Assembly: GCA_937988885.1 (NCBI GenBank)
Contig: CALKHR010000082.1
Span: forward strand, 1-64,000
Direction: 5' to 3'
Length of the DNA stretch: 64,000 nucleotides
Origin: an uncultured Roseiflexaceae bacterium
Lineage (GTDB): Bacteria > Chloroflexota > Chloroflexia > Chloroflexales > Roseiflexaceae
The translations under genes and the position numbers were made by a program. This document shows positions 43,563 to 53,014 of the stretch, one piece after another. The notes under the pieces are model-generated. The model ran no database searches. It was given only the letters and a program-made list of their open reading frames with translations, and was not told the DNA's origin. Numbering within the stretch: the first letter of the stretch is position 1; each line of letters starts with the position of its first letter.

Positions 43563-44432
43563 TCATTGCAGCGGCACAGGTGTTGGTTGCGTCGGAGTTA
43601 CGATCCTCGGTTGGCTATTTTCAAGGCACAAGGCGTGCCCAAGCAGTCCGATCTGGATCTGTTGGCTCTGCGTCGGGTGATATTCCAACCGCGCTCGTTC
43701 AAAATATTGTACCAGATGAAGCTGCCCATCCTCGAGTTCTTCTTGTACTTCGCCGCTGATTGGATAGCCGAAGATATCGAGTCCACCATACTGTTGCCAA
43801 AAGCTGAGGAACGGCTCACGCACACCTTGACCCGTTTCGCCAAAATAGCGAATATCTGGTTGGCTCACAAAAAATGTTTGTTGAGGAAAAACCACACCTT
43901 TGGTGAATTCGGCCCCGACCCGTGCGCTCTGAATATAGTAACGCGTCCCACGGTGTTCGGGCCACTCTTCTAGACGAGTCCGCTCAAACCATTGGATAAT
44001 GCGTCCACCATCGTTTATCTCGGGGCTGATCGGTCGGCCAAACAGTTGAATCCCACCATGTTGGTTATAGAAATCGAGGAATCGACTGCTGACCTGAACT
44101 TCTGGGCCGGGCGGGCTGCAGACGGGCGTTTGATGTTCGTTGGAGGTGTTGCTTTGGCTCGCCGAATCTGTTGATTGTGGCACAGTCCGCGCCGAGCGCT
44201 CGTTCGTACTGCTGATCTGTGGCGTGACGATTGGAATGTTGCTCTGCGCATTGCTCGAATTGAGGAAACGAATCGGCCATTCGCGATCCATCGCCACCGA
44301 AACCAGGAGCAGGGCGAGCAAGAGCATAACTAAGAGTAGAATCTGCCGCAGCGACATACGCCGCGCCACGGCAGATTCGCTATGTGCCGCCGATCGTGGA
44401 GTTGATGCTGCAGGGGTCGATTTATTTTTCAT
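43563..44432 (-). CDS. Membrane-anchored surface protein with two GG-FG-P repeats
   Basis: 289 aa from the ATG at 44432 (AAGGAGAGG upstream). A Ser/Thr-rich N-terminus, one membrane helix (ILLLVMLLLALLLVSVAM), a Ser/Thr/Gln linker, then two tandem repeats of about 80 residues. Each repeat has FxxxYNQHGGIQLFGRPIS or FWQQYGGLDIFGYPIS and ends in QWFERTRLEEWPEHRG or QYFERARLEYHP. This repeat is common in secreted Chloroflexota proteins and its role is unknown. A Pro/Thr tail closes the protein. Extracellular. Only 7 bp from the receiver gene. Confidence 0.75.
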   Translation of the reverse strand: MKNKSTPAASTPRSAAHSESAVARRMSLRQILLLVMLLLALLLVSVAMDREWPIRFLNSSNAQSNIPIVTPQISSTNERSARTVPQSTDSASQSNTSNEHQTPVCSPPGPEVQVSSRFLDFYNQHGGIQLFGRPISPEINDGGRIIQWFERTRLEEWPEHRGTRYYIQSARVGAEFTKGVVFPQQTFFVSQPDIRYFGETGQGVREPFLSFWQQYGGLDIFGYPISGEVQEELEDGQLHLVQYFERARLEYHPTQSQQIQIGLLGHALCLENSQPRIVTPTQPTPVPLQ

Positions 44433-44493
44433 CTGGCACCTCTCCTTCGATGGGGATGAACGCATCAGCTCACATTAGCGCAGAAAAAAAGGA

Positions 44494-44904
44494 TCAGCCT
44501 AGGCTTTGCTGGATCTTCTGGGCGATCTCTTCAAGTTTGCTGCGGTCGCCCGGTTCACCTCGATACAGTTTGATACGGCCATCGCCCTCCCAGCGCGGGA
44601 TCAGGTGCACGTGGTAGTGGAACACCTCTTGGCCTGCTGCTGCGCCGTTGTTCTGCACAATGTTCAGGCCATCGGGCTTGAGCGCATCGCGGATGGCGCG
44701 CGCCACACGTTGTGTCGTTTGGGCGAGCGCGTTCAGCGTTTCGCTGGGGATGTCGAACAGATCGGGATATTCGTCTTTGCAAATGACCAGTGTATGACCA
44801 GGCGAGATAGGATTGATATCCATAAACGCCAGGGTGAGTTCGTCTTCGTAGACCTTGGTAGATGGGATCTCGCCCGCAACAATGCGCGAGAAAATCGATG
44901 CCAT
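44494..44904 (-). CDS. HIT-family nucleotide hydrolase/transferase
   Basis: 136 aa, usual length. N-terminal SIFSRIVAGEIPSTKVYEDE and the histidine triad HYHVHLI near residue 98 are intact; the first conserved region IVQNNGAAAGQEVFHYHVHL fits the Hint branch. Enzyme acts on AMP-linked or phosphoramidate compounds. 46 bp downstream of polX, same strand. Confidence 0.95.
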   Translation of the reverse strand: MASIFSRIVAGEIPSTKVYEDELTLAFMDINPISPGHTLVICKDEYPDLFDIPSETLNALAQTTQRVARAIRDALKPDGLNIVQNNGAAAGQEVFHYHVHLIPRWEGDGRIKLYRGEPGDRSKLEEIAQKIQQSLG

Positions 44905-44950
44905 AGTGCCTCCTCAAAAACCACACAAACTATGCGGAAGCGCGTTCTGG

Positions 44951-46720
44951 TTAGGGAGCGCGCTTGCTCAGCCACTTCAGCAGCCGTTCACGGCTCCACG
45001 TATTGGCCACCCGATCGACATCAGCCCAACCGCGTCGGGCGGTGATTACACCCAGCCGCAGCCACGACAGGTTATTGGGGTGATGCGAATCGCTGTTGAT
45101 CGTGATCTGAGCGCCCAAGCTGAGCACCAAACGCACGCTAGGCGCATCCAAATCGAGGCGATCCGGGCCTGCATTGACTTCCAGTAGTGTACCAGTTTCG
45201 GCCGCTGCGCGCCCAATCGCCTGCAGGTCGATCTCGGAGCCAGCGCGGCTGCCGATCAGGCGCCCGGTGGGGTGGCCAATGATATCGACGTGCGGGTTAC
45301 GGATGGCTCGCAGCAAGCGCTCGGTGGCATGTTCCGGGGGTTGGCGCAGGCTCACGTGCGGTGATGCCACCACGATATCAAGCTCGGCGAGCACCGAATC
45401 GGGGAGCGCCAACGAGCCATCGGCGGTGATATCGACCTCCACGCCCCGCAAGATCACAAAGTCGATGCCCTGCGCGGCGAACTCCGCGTTCAGTGCCGCG
45501 ACCTCCTCGGCCTGTTGGCGCAGCCGCGTGCCATCGAGGCCGTTGGTGATGCCCAGGTACGCGCCGTGATCGGTGATCGCCATGGTGTGGTAGCCGAGCG
45601 CTTGGGCGGCTAACGCCATCTCACGGATGCTCGCCTTGCCATCGCTCCAAGTGCTGTGCATATGCAGGTCGGCCCGCATATCGCTCAGTTCGACCAAGCG
45701 CGGCAGCGTGCCATTGCGGGCCGCCTCGAACTCGCCTTGATCTTCGCGCAGTTCCGGCGGAATCCAGGGCAGGCCAACCACAGCGTAGACCTCCTCCTCG
45801 GTGGCGGCGTGCAGCATACTGCCATCGCTGGTGCGCTTGAAGCCGTGCTCGCTGAAGCTCAGCCCCTTGGCGAGCGCCATTTCGCGGAATCGGATGTTGT
45901 GGGCTTTGCTACCCGTGAAGTGTTGCAGCGCCGAGCCCCACATCTGCGGCGGGATCGCGATCAGATCGGCTTGCATCCCGTTCTGAAGCAAGATCGAGGC
46001 TTTTTCGTCGCCAGCCGATTCGATCTTGGCGGCTTGGGGCAAGGCTTGAAAGGCTCGGATGACAGCGGGAGGATCGTCGGCGGCGGCGAGGAGATCGATA
46101 TCGCCGATCGTCTCGCGGCCACGTCGCAGGCTGCCCGCGTAGGTGATCTGCTGAACGGGCACCACGGCGCGCAGCGCTTCGATCAAGCCCTCGGCGACGC
46201 GCAGGGCGTCGATCATCAGTTTGCGCTGATCGCGGCTGGCAGCAAGCTCGATGCCTTGCAGGATGCTAGCGATGGTCTTGGGGCCGAATCCTTTGACATT
46301 GTTGAGGCGCCCCGACTCGGCGGCTTCTTTAAGCTCGGCCATACTGGTGATGCCAAGCTCGTTGTACAAGCGCCCAGCCATACGAGGGCCAACATTGGGG
46401 ATATGCAGCAGTTCGAGGACGCTGGCTGGTACCTTAGCGCGCAGTTTCTCGTAGAACGAGAGTTGACCTGTATCGAGGAGTTCGGCGATTTTATCGGTGA
46501 TCGCCTTACCGACGCCTGGGATATTCGCGAGTTCGTTGCGGGCGCGGTACGACGCGAGCGGTTCCGCAAGCTCCGCAAGCGTCTCTGCTGCTCGGCGATA
46601 CGCCTGGGTGCGAAAGCGATCTTCCCCCAGGATCTCCATCGTATCGGCTACAGCGTGGAAAACGTCAGCGATTTCGCGGTTAGTAAGTGTCGCAGCCATA
46701 GTGGTCTTCGCCCCATACAC
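44951..46720 (-). CDS. polX: Family X DNA polymerase / PHP phosphoesterase (PolX)
   Basis: 589 aa, usual length. N-terminal HhH lyase-like domain with IPGVGKAITDKIAELL and IPNVGPRMAGRLY; nucleotidyltransferase core with TYAGSLRRGRETIGDIDLLA giving the catalytic Asp pair; C-terminal PHP domain with DLHMHSTWSDGK, AITDHGAYLGITNGL and DIIGHPTGR. Likely role in base-excision repair, filling short gaps and trimming 3' ends. Start kept at 46720 (GAAGG 5 nt before); ATG at 46699 is an alternative. A TATAAT-type -10 box lies at 46735-46740, giving a very short leader. Confidence 0.95.
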   Translation of the reverse strand: MYGAKTTMAATLTNREIADVFHAVADTMEILGEDRFRTQAYRRAAETLAELAEPLASYRARNELANIPGVGKAITDKIAELLDTGQLSFYEKLRAKVPASVLELLHIPNVGPRMAGRLYNELGITSMAELKEAAESGRLNNVKGFGPKTIASILQGIELAASRDQRKLMIDALRVAEGLIEALRAVVPVQQITYAGSLRRGRETIGDIDLLAAADDPPAVIRAFQALPQAAKIESAGDEKASILLQNGMQADLIAIPPQMWGSALQHFTGSKAHNIRFREMALAKGLSFSEHGFKRTSDGSMLHAATEEEVYAVVGLPWIPPELREDQGEFEAARNGTLPRLVELSDMRADLHMHSTWSDGKASIREMALAAQALGYHTMAITDHGAYLGITNGLDGTRLRQQAEEVAALNAEFAAQGIDFVILRGVEVDITADGSLALPDSVLAELDIVVASPHVSLRQPPEHATERLLRAIRNPHVDIIGHPTGRLIGSRAGSEIDLQAIGRAAAETGTLLEVNAGPDRLDLDAPSVRLVLSLGAQITINSDSHHPNNLSWLRLGVITARRGWADVDRVANTWSRERLLKWLSKRAP

Positions 46721-46788
46721 CCCTTCTCGCAGGCATTATAGCATGGTAAGCAAGGGATATACCACTATTAAGCTTGTGCACGGGTAAA

Positions 46789-46813
46789 CAGCCTATTATT
46801 GGGGAATAGGTTG
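46789..46813 (-). terminator. Terminator after the response regulator
   Basis: CAGCCTATT (46789-46797) pairs with AATAGGTTG (46805-46813), one G-U pair, 7-nt loop; on the minus strand a TTTA tail follows. Confidence 0.6.
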
Positions 46814-46846
46814 TTCTGAGACGATATGTCCACGTTTTACTTCAAT

Positions 46847-47218
46847 TTAGGAAGCTAGCTGCAACAATGAATGAATTTTCCCTAAAAGACGCTGAAAATC
46901 AATTGGCTTTGTCTCATAATCGTTACAACCCGCTTCGAAACTCTGTTGGCGATCCGTTACCATCGCATGGGCGGTGAGCGCGATGATCGGGATGTTGGCG
47001 GTATCGGGGGCAGATTTCAAACGTTTCGTGACTTCCCAGCCATCGAGCACAGGCAAACTGATGTCCATCAAAATAAGATCGGGATTCGTGGTCTGCGCCA
47101 TCTCCAATGCGGTTCCACCATCCTCGGCGGTCATCACCATATACTCATAAAATTCGAGGTACCGCGCGATCATGGTGCGATTCATTTCATTATCTTCGAC
47201 CAATAGAATCCTTGCCAT
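46847..47218 (-). CDS. Single-domain response regulator (CheY/DivK-like)
   Basis: 123 aa, complete receiver: ILLVEDNEMNR (acid pair), phospho-Asp in LILMDISLP (about D54), Thr in IALTAHA and Lys in ETKPID. No output domain, so it signals by protein contact. 29 bp downstream of the 7TM kinase gene, which is its likely phosphodonor. Confidence 0.95.
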   Translation of the reverse strand: MARILLVEDNEMNRTMIARYLEFYEYMVMTAEDGGTALEMAQTTNPDLILMDISLPVLDGWEVTKRLKSAPDTANIPIIALTAHAMVTDRQQSFEAGCNDYETKPIDFQRLLGKIHSLLQLAS

Positions 47219-47247
47219 AACCTCTTACTCCACTTTTTAACACCTGC

Positions 47248-49104
47248 TTATGCAACGCTATCCTGCGGTAGCGTAGGCTGTTCTTGAGTAATCTTGGGTG
47301 CGGACTGCCTAGGCATAGGAGAGTCGGTTGCTGGAGCAGAGACGATACAAGGAAGAAGCAATGTAAAAATCGATCCCTTACCAAGTTTACTTTCAACGGT
47401 TATTCGACCGCCCATCAATTGGCTGAATCGCACGCTCAATGCGAGGCCCAAGCCAGTGCCACCATACTTACGGGTGGTCGATGCATCAGCCTGTGTAAAC
47501 TCTTTAAACAGGTTTTCCATCTGTTTTTCAGTCATGCCGATGCCCGTATCGGCAATTTTGAAGCGAAACCATTCAGCGCCATCGATCCACTCGCGCGTGA
47601 CTGTTACAGTAATGGTGCCCTCTTTGGTAAACTTCGCGGCATTACTCAGCAAATTGAAAAGAATTTGTTGAAGGCGCGTCATATCGGCGTGAACAGTGCC
47701 CAAATCTTCTGAGAAATCGAGCACTACTTGATTCCGATTCTGTTCGAACAAGGGCCGCGTCGTGGTGATCACATAATCCAGCAGGGTGCAGATGTCGAAG
47801 GTTTCGAGATAGAGCTCGATCCGCCCCGCCTCGATCTTCGATAAATCAAGAATGTCGTTGATCAACGCCAAGAGATGATTTCCAGCCAAACGAATGCGTT
47901 CAAGATCTTCCTCTACATCATCGTACTTCTGCATCTTCACGCGGATCTGCAGCAGCTCGCTGTAGCCAAGGATCGATGTGAGGGGCGTGCGCAACTCGTG
48001 GCTCATATTGGCAAGGAAGGTGCTTTTGGTGCGATTGGCAAGCTCGGCAGCCTCTTTTGCCCGATACGCCTCGGCCTCAGCAAGCTTCCGCTCGGTGATA
48101 TCGTGCAGCATAATCACCCGGCCTTTGAGCTGTTCGTACGAATCGTAGAGCGGCGAAATGTGCAGGTTGTAGTAGCGATCGTTAAGCTTAATCTCTTCGC
48201 TTACCTCTGGCTTATAACGATACTGTTCGATTAAGTCGTACCGATCGTGGATCAAAATGTCGATCGGCTTGCCGATCGCCTGCGATGCCTTTGTATGGAA
48301 AAGGCGTTGAGCGGATGGGTTGAGATCGAGGATGCGGCCCACCGAATCGATGACGATCACGGCGTCATACATCCCATCGATCACCATATCGCGGGCGACC
48401 GGCACGATATCGAGCAGACGAAAACGAAACAGCCCCCACGCCCACAACACACCCGCCAATGTGAAGGCGAACGGTGTCAGATCGAGATTGCCGAACGGGC
48501 TGAAGCGAGTGATGTACAGCGCGTTCCCCAACAGAGGCAGTGCCCAGGTCACCAACAAGATCGCGATCTGCCAACGATACGGCCTCGCCGAATGCAAATA
48601 GCTCTGAAAAATCAAGAGCATACTTGTCAGCATGGCCACATACGAAAACGCTACATGGATAAAAAACCAGGCGCCGTATTCAACATCGAGCCAAAAATAG
48701 CTACCATCGAACTCAACCTGCATTGAGCGCCAAATCAGGCCGTGCAGATCGTTGGTCCAGCATAAGAGCAGCGTGATACAAGGAATAATGGTGAGTAACG
48801 CTAAATTTCGAGAGAATAGCCACTGCAAGCGCCCTGTGTAAACTAATACCAGTAGTAATGCGGTGGGTGGACCGCTGACAATGCCGATATATTCCACCTT
48901 CGCCCAAAAGAGCAGCGATTGCAGAGTGGTACTGCCAAGTTCAAATGCATAGCCCAATGCCCATATCGACACTGCAAACATCATCATTGCAAAGATCAAT
49001 GCCAATGAGGCGGGGCGTTTTCGCAACGCGTACAGTGCAAGAAAAAACGATACTAGCGCAGCAAGCATTAAAGGAGGTGCATAAGGTGTATATTGCCAAT
49101 ACAT
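47248..49104 (-). CDS. Sensor histidine kinase with 7TM N-terminus and PAS
   Basis: 618 aa. Residues 1-230 hold about seven membrane helices of the 7TM histidine-kinase N-terminal type (MLAALVSFFLALYALRKRPA; FHVAFSYVAMLTSML-like helix). A PAS domain follows (DAVIVIDSVGRILDLNPSAQ; VIMLHDITERKLAEA). HisKA: FLANMSHELRTPLTSILGYS (phospho-His near residue 375). HATPase: FNLLSNAAKFTKEG, IADTGIGMTE, KYGGTGLGLALS. All boxes intact. Forms a two-component pair with the receiver gene 29 bp downstream. The signal is unknown. Confidence 0.95.
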   Translation of the reverse strand: MYWQYTPYAPPLMLAALVSFFLALYALRKRPASLALIFAMMMFAVSIWALGYAFELGSTTLQSLLFWAKVEYIGIVSGPPTALLLVLVYTGRLQWLFSRNLALLTIIPCITLLLCWTNDLHGLIWRSMQVEFDGSYFWLDVEYGAWFFIHVAFSYVAMLTSMLLIFQSYLHSARPYRWQIAILLVTWALPLLGNALYITRFSPFGNLDLTPFAFTLAGVLWAWGLFRFRLLDIVPVARDMVIDGMYDAVIVIDSVGRILDLNPSAQRLFHTKASQAIGKPIDILIHDRYDLIEQYRYKPEVSEEIKLNDRYYNLHISPLYDSYEQLKGRVIMLHDITERKLAEAEAYRAKEAAELANRTKSTFLANMSHELRTPLTSILGYSELLQIRVKMQKYDDVEEDLERIRLAGNHLLALINDILDLSKIEAGRIELYLETFDICTLLDYVITTTRPLFEQNRNQVVLDFSEDLGTVHADMTRLQQILFNLLSNAAKFTKEGTITVTVTREWIDGAEWFRFKIADTGIGMTEKQMENLFKEFTQADASTTRKYGGTGLGLALSVRFSQLMGGRITVESKLGKGSIFTLLLPCIVSAPATDSPMPRQSAPKITQEQPTLPQDSVA

Positions 49105-49567
49105 TACCGTTCCTTAGCCTTTTGAAGGTATATCATCGCACAGTATGAACGGACGGTATCATCTCAACTACAAAGATAAAAATCCCCACTAAACACACTA
49201 CATTGCATTTCAAAACCAACGAAATACACAAGCTAAAACGTTGATAGGGGACAGATTTGCAGATATAACGAGCACATTACTTTATTGAAAGTAGTGTGCA
49301 TTTTGATGTATAAATATTAGAAATATCTAGCAGAGAATAGTTTTGGAACATTGCCATCGACAATGAGCGTGTGGGAAAGGCCACTGTCTAGGCGTAATAT
49401 GCGCAGACTGGGCTGCATGACATATATCGTTTCAGATAGGTATTAGATACGAGCAAATTGGTAAATGTACGGTTAGAACTGCACCATAGAGCGTAGCATG
49501 CAGGTGCAGTTGATGCTGTTATCGGGGAGAGCACAAACACTAGGGCAACATTTCGCACATGGATGCG
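49105..49567. other. Gene-free region between the kinase and ruvB
   Basis: About 460 bp without a supported gene, A+T-rich. One hairpin: GCACATTACTTT (49272-49283) with AAAGTAGTGTGC (49288-49299), one mismatch, followed on the plus strand by ATTTTG; no plus-strand gene lies before it. The kinase promoter should be in the part next to 49104. Confidence 0.4.
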
Positions 49568-50611
49568 TTACGACCACAACCTCGTTTGTTCTGGGCCGTT
49601 TTCTGTTTGTTTTTCAAGGTATGGAATATTGAGGTGTTCGTACGCGCGCCGAGTTGCCACACGGCCACGGGGTGTGCGTTGGATGAAACCCAACTGGATG
49701 AGGTACGGCTCGTAGACATCCTCGATCGCATCGACTTCTTCGGCGAGCGCCGCAGCCAGCGTCGAGAGGCCCACTGGCCCGCCGCCGAACAGTTCGATGA
49801 TGGCGCGGAGCAATCGGCGGTCGTTTTCGTCGAGGCCGAGTTCGTCGATTTCGAGTTGGTCGAGCGAGGCACGCGCGACTTCGAGCGTGATCACGCCGTC
49901 GCCTATGACTTGCGCATAGTCGCGCACGCGGCGCAACAGGCGGTTGACGATGCGGGGAGTACCACGCGCTCGGCGGGCGATCTCGTGCGCACCTTCGGGA
50001 GTGGACTCGACGCCGAGGATGCGGGCTGAGCGGATAACGATCTCGTACAGCGCATCTTGGCTGTAGAATTCCATGCGGTGGGTGGAGCCGAAGCGGTCGC
50101 GTAGCGGCGAGGTGAGCAGCGCCAACCGGGTGGTCGCGCCAACAACGGTGAACTTCGGCAGGTTGAGGCGCAGATTGCGGGCGCTGGGGCCTTTGCCCAC
50201 GATCATATCGAGCGCGAAATCCTCCATCGCCGGGTACAATACCTCCTCAATCGCTCGATTGAGGCGGTGAATCTCGTCGATGAAGAGCACATCGTCTTTT
50301 TGGAGATTGGTGAGGATGGCGGCAAGGTCACCTGGGCGCTCGATCGCCGGGCCGGAGGTGAGCTTGATGTTCACGCCCATCTCGTTGGCCAGCACACCAG
50401 CGAGGCTGGTTTTGCCAAGGCCAGGAGGCCCATACAGCAGCGTATGATCCAACGGCTCTTTACGCCCTTTGGCGGCGGCGATCGCGATCTTCAGCTGGTC
50501 GACCACTTTCTCCTGGCCGATAAATTCAGCCAGCCGCTTGGGCCGCAAGCTCTTTTCGACCTGCTGTTCGTCCTCGCCTGATTGTGGGCTAATGAGTCGC
50601 TCGTCGCTCAT
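49568..50611 (-). CDS. ruvB: Holliday junction branch-migration helicase RuvB
   Basis: 347 aa from the ATG at 50611 (MSDERLISPQSG). AAA+ motifs: LLYGPPGLGKTSLAGVLANE (Walker A), DVLFIDEIHRL (Walker B), VGATTRLALLTSPLRDRFG (sensor 1 and Arg finger), and C-terminal winged helix with LIQLGFIQRTPRGRVATRRA. Works with RuvA/RuvC, which are not in the window. Confidence 0.98.
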   Translation of the reverse strand: MSDERLISPQSGEDEQQVEKSLRPKRLAEFIGQEKVVDQLKIAIAAAKGRKEPLDHTLLYGPPGLGKTSLAGVLANEMGVNIKLTSGPAIERPGDLAAILTNLQKDDVLFIDEIHRLNRAIEEVLYPAMEDFALDMIVGKGPSARNLRLNLPKFTVVGATTRLALLTSPLRDRFGSTHRMEFYSQDALYEIVIRSARILGVESTPEGAHEIARRARGTPRIVNRLLRRVRDYAQVIGDGVITLEVARASLDQLEIDELGLDENDRRLLRAIIELFGGGPVGLSTLAAALAEEVDAIEDVYEPYLIQLGFIQRTPRGRVATRRAYEHLNIPYLEKQTENGPEQTRLWS

Positions 50612-50713
50612 AATGCTCTGTGTGTTTGGGCCATACGTTGGCCTGGTGCTTCTGCTGCTTCGCACTTGTGTGCGATTCTTGTTGAGATTATAGCATAGAA
50701 GCGCCTCGGTTGC

Positions 50714-51295
50714 TCAGACGAGCGATGTGGCTGGCAGGGCTGCAACAACGAACAGGCCGATGCGGATAATGCGCCCCAAGAACACAGCCGTAAAAAAGAG
50801 CCAGTAGGGCAAGCCCAACGCCCCTGCGCTGAGGCCCACCACATCGAAGGCGGGGTTAGGCGGCGCGGCAAACCCGAACATCACCAGGAAAGCGCGCCAA
50901 GGATGCCGCATCTGCTTCTGAATCCACTGGTACAACGGCGTATCTTCCACCACGCCGCGCCCCGAACGGCCCACAAAAAAGGCGACCGACTCGCCCAACA
51001 CCGAGCCAAACGCGCCAGCTATGATCAGCAGCAGGGGATATTCAACCTGGGTAGCGATCGCCATGATCACAGCCAAGTAGGGCACTGGCACAATCACTGT
51101 CGCGTTGCCCAGCAGCGTGATCAAAAAACCGCCAACATATGAGTAAGAACCGAGATCAGCTAACCAGGCCTGTGCCGGTTCGCGCGTCAGCAGCCAATAG
51201 CAGATCACATTCACCGCAACGAAGGCCAAGCCAACCAAGATCGGCTGTAGCAGCGGAAAACGGCGGGGCTGTGTGGTGGAGGAAGGTTGACTCAT
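50714..51295 (-). CDS. VTT-domain (SNARE-associated/DedA-like) membrane protein
   Basis: 193 aa from the ATG at 51295. About five membrane helices; VTT features are VYPLL-like IAGAFGSVLGESVAFFVGR, and FGFAAPPNPAFDVVGLSAGA, where DedA proteins have the conserved Pro-Asn and Gly-x-x-x-Gly elements. DedA-type proteins move lipids between leaflets. Weak ribosome site. Neighbours: ruvB downstream, anti-sigma gene upstream. Confidence 0.8.
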   Translation of the reverse strand: MSQPSSTTQPRRFPLLQPILVGLAFVAVNVICYWLLTREPAQAWLADLGSYSYVGGFLITLLGNATVIVPVPYLAVIMAIATQVEYPLLLIIAGAFGSVLGESVAFFVGRSGRGVVEDTPLYQWIQKQMRHPWRAFLVMFGFAAPPNPAFDVVGLSAGALGLPYWLFFTAVFLGRIIRIGLFVVAALPATSLV

Positions 51296-51384
51296 ACTTT
51301 GCGACCTTGTGTGATTGCCAAACAACAAGCGCAGCACCACCGCCACCAAAGCAGCGAGTGGTACTGCGCCTTGAACACAGTGCG

Positions 51385-52230
51385 TTACAGCGCGCGTCGC
51401 CGCACCACGACCATCGCCACCAATAAGCCGACGATCAACACTGCCAAGCTGATCTGGACGATCCGCAGCGGGGAGAGCCAGGTCGCAACAGGTTGAGCAT
51501 CGGCTTCACTGCTCACATCCTCGAACGCCTCGGGAGGGGACTTGGCACCCACAACCGGCGTCGCATAGTTCAGCATTTCTTCCGTCGTGCTCAGTTGCGA
51601 CTCCATAGCGCTTTCGAGCGCGGACGCTTCGGGGAGCGGGCTATCGCCACTACGCGCAACCGCATCATCCTGCGCGGAAGCAAGCGGCGCAGGGGCCGTT
51701 GACTCTGCCGCTGGCGCCCCGGACGCATCGACCTCACCGAGGGCGTTCATCGGCTCCTCCTCCAGCGCACTCGTTTGGAGCATCGGCTCTGCTGCTGGTG
51801 CAGGTGGTCCTGGTGCTACTGTTGCTACTGGTGCTGATGTTGGCGCTGGTGCCGCTGCTGGTGCAGGTGCCGCTGCTGGTGCGGTGTACTGGACGAAGGA
51901 GAGTTGTGCGAGATCAGCGGCAAACGTGAGTACGAGCAACAGCGATGCGACGGTCGCACCCATGCGTAACCAACCAAACCACGGCGAGATTCGGCGAGGC
52001 GCAACAACCGCCGGATCAAGGGTGAACGAGCGTGGTAGCGGTACAGGCTCAAGCTCGCGCAACAGCGAAACGGTGCTGCGCAATTCATCGAGCGCAAGTT
52101 GCAGCTCTGGCTCGCGCTTCAGACGTGCTTCGAGCGCATCTCGCTCACCATCCGCTAGCTGATCATCGATATATGCCGAAAGCAATTCAAGATCTTGATC
52201 ATTCGGTTGTAAGTTCTGTAATAGATTCAT
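51385..52230 (-). CDS. Anti-sigma factor, membrane-spanning, non-zinc type
   Basis: 281 aa from the ATG at 52230. The N-terminal ASD-like domain (LLSAYIDDQLADGERDALEA; LKREPELQLALDEL) has lost the Cys pair normal in zinc anti-sigmas. One membrane helix (MGATVASLLLVLTFAADLAQ) near residue 100 is followed by an Ala/Pro repeat region (APAPAAAPAPTSAP), and a C-terminal second hydrophobic helix (IVQISLAVLIVGLLVAMVVV). The part between lies outside. 79 bp after its sigma factor gene; together they form an ECF signalling pair. Confidence 0.85.
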   Translation of the reverse strand: MNLLQNLQPNDQDLELLSAYIDDQLADGERDALEARLKREPELQLALDELRSTVSLLRELEPVPLPRSFTLDPAVVAPRRISPWFGWLRMGATVASLLLVLTFAADLAQLSFVQYTAPAAAPAPAAAPAPTSAPVATVAPGPPAPAAEPMLQTSALEEEPMNALGEVDASGAPAAESTAPAPLASAQDDAVARSGDSPLPEASALESAMESQLSTTEEMLNYATPVVGAKSPPEAFEDVSSEADAQPVATWLSPLRIVQISLAVLIVGLLVAMVVVRRRAL

Positions 52231-52309
52231 CCGCCTTGCCGTCGTGCAAAATACGATAACGGTATTTCGCACAGTGTATTAGTGTGTATCGATATGTATC
52301 TTCACTATC

Positions 52310-52915
52310 TTAAACATTCCCGCTTTCATGACGGTATCGTGCAGGTAACAGTTCCCCAGCCTTCAAAATGTCGCGTAAACGCGCACGTCCTCGGCTCAGG
52401 CGCGATTTCACAGTACCAAGATTCGTTGAGGTGATTTCGGCGATTTCGTCGTAGGGTAAACCTTGGATATCGCTGAGGATCAACACGATGCGTTGTTCTT
52501 CCGGGAGCAGCGATAAACCTTGTTCAATAGCTTGAGCTAACTCGCGCCGCAACGCAAAATCGGATGGCGATTCGCTGGAATCGGCAACCTGCAACGGCGG
52601 AGCATCTTCCCCGTGGTCGATCTCTTGATCGAGAGATGTGGTTGGTCGGCGCTTACGGGCGCGTAAAATATCGTAGCACGTATTTGTGGCGATCCGTAGA
52701 ATCCAAGAACGGAACGAACCGCCACGAAAGCTGCGTAAGTTGCGAAAGGACGAGAGAAACGCTTCTTGTGTCGCGTCGGCAGCACTCTCGGCATCGCCAA
52801 GCATACGGTAGCATAAATTGTAGATACGCCCTTCGTAAAGGCGCACTAATGCGTTAAAGCTCTCGACATCGCCATGCTGCGCCGTCGTGACTAAGCGCCG
52901 CTCTTCTTCAGCCAT
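52310..52915 (-). CDS. ECF RNA polymerase sigma factor
   Basis: 201 aa from the ATG at 52915. Region 2: ALVRLYEGRIYNLCYRMLGD and ADATQEAFLSSFRNLRSF; region 4: LPEEQRIVLILSDIQGLPYD and EIAEITSTNLGTVKSRLSRG. SigW/SigM-like group. Controlled by the anti-sigma factor next to it. Regulon unknown; a matching promoter in this window was not found. Confidence 0.95.
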   Translation of the reverse strand: MAEEERRLVTTAQHGDVESFNALVRLYEGRIYNLCYRMLGDAESAADATQEAFLSSFRNLRSFRGGSFRSWILRIATNTCYDILRARKRRPTTSLDQEIDHGEDAPPLQVADSSESPSDFALRRELAQAIEQGLSLLPEEQRIVLILSDIQGLPYDEIAEITSTNLGTVKSRLSRGRARLRDILKAGELLPARYRHESGNV

Positions 52916-53014
52916 GGCTGTCCGCTCCATGAGGTGGGTTCAGGCATCTATTATATCAGAGACAATGGCTGTGGTATACTAAATTGAGCGGATGGATCGT
53001 TCGTGGAGAATGTT

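Noticed and set aside
49272..49299. Hairpin with T-run in the gap before ruvB
   Set aside because: No plus-strand gene upstream to terminate and one mismatch; noted only in the region entry.
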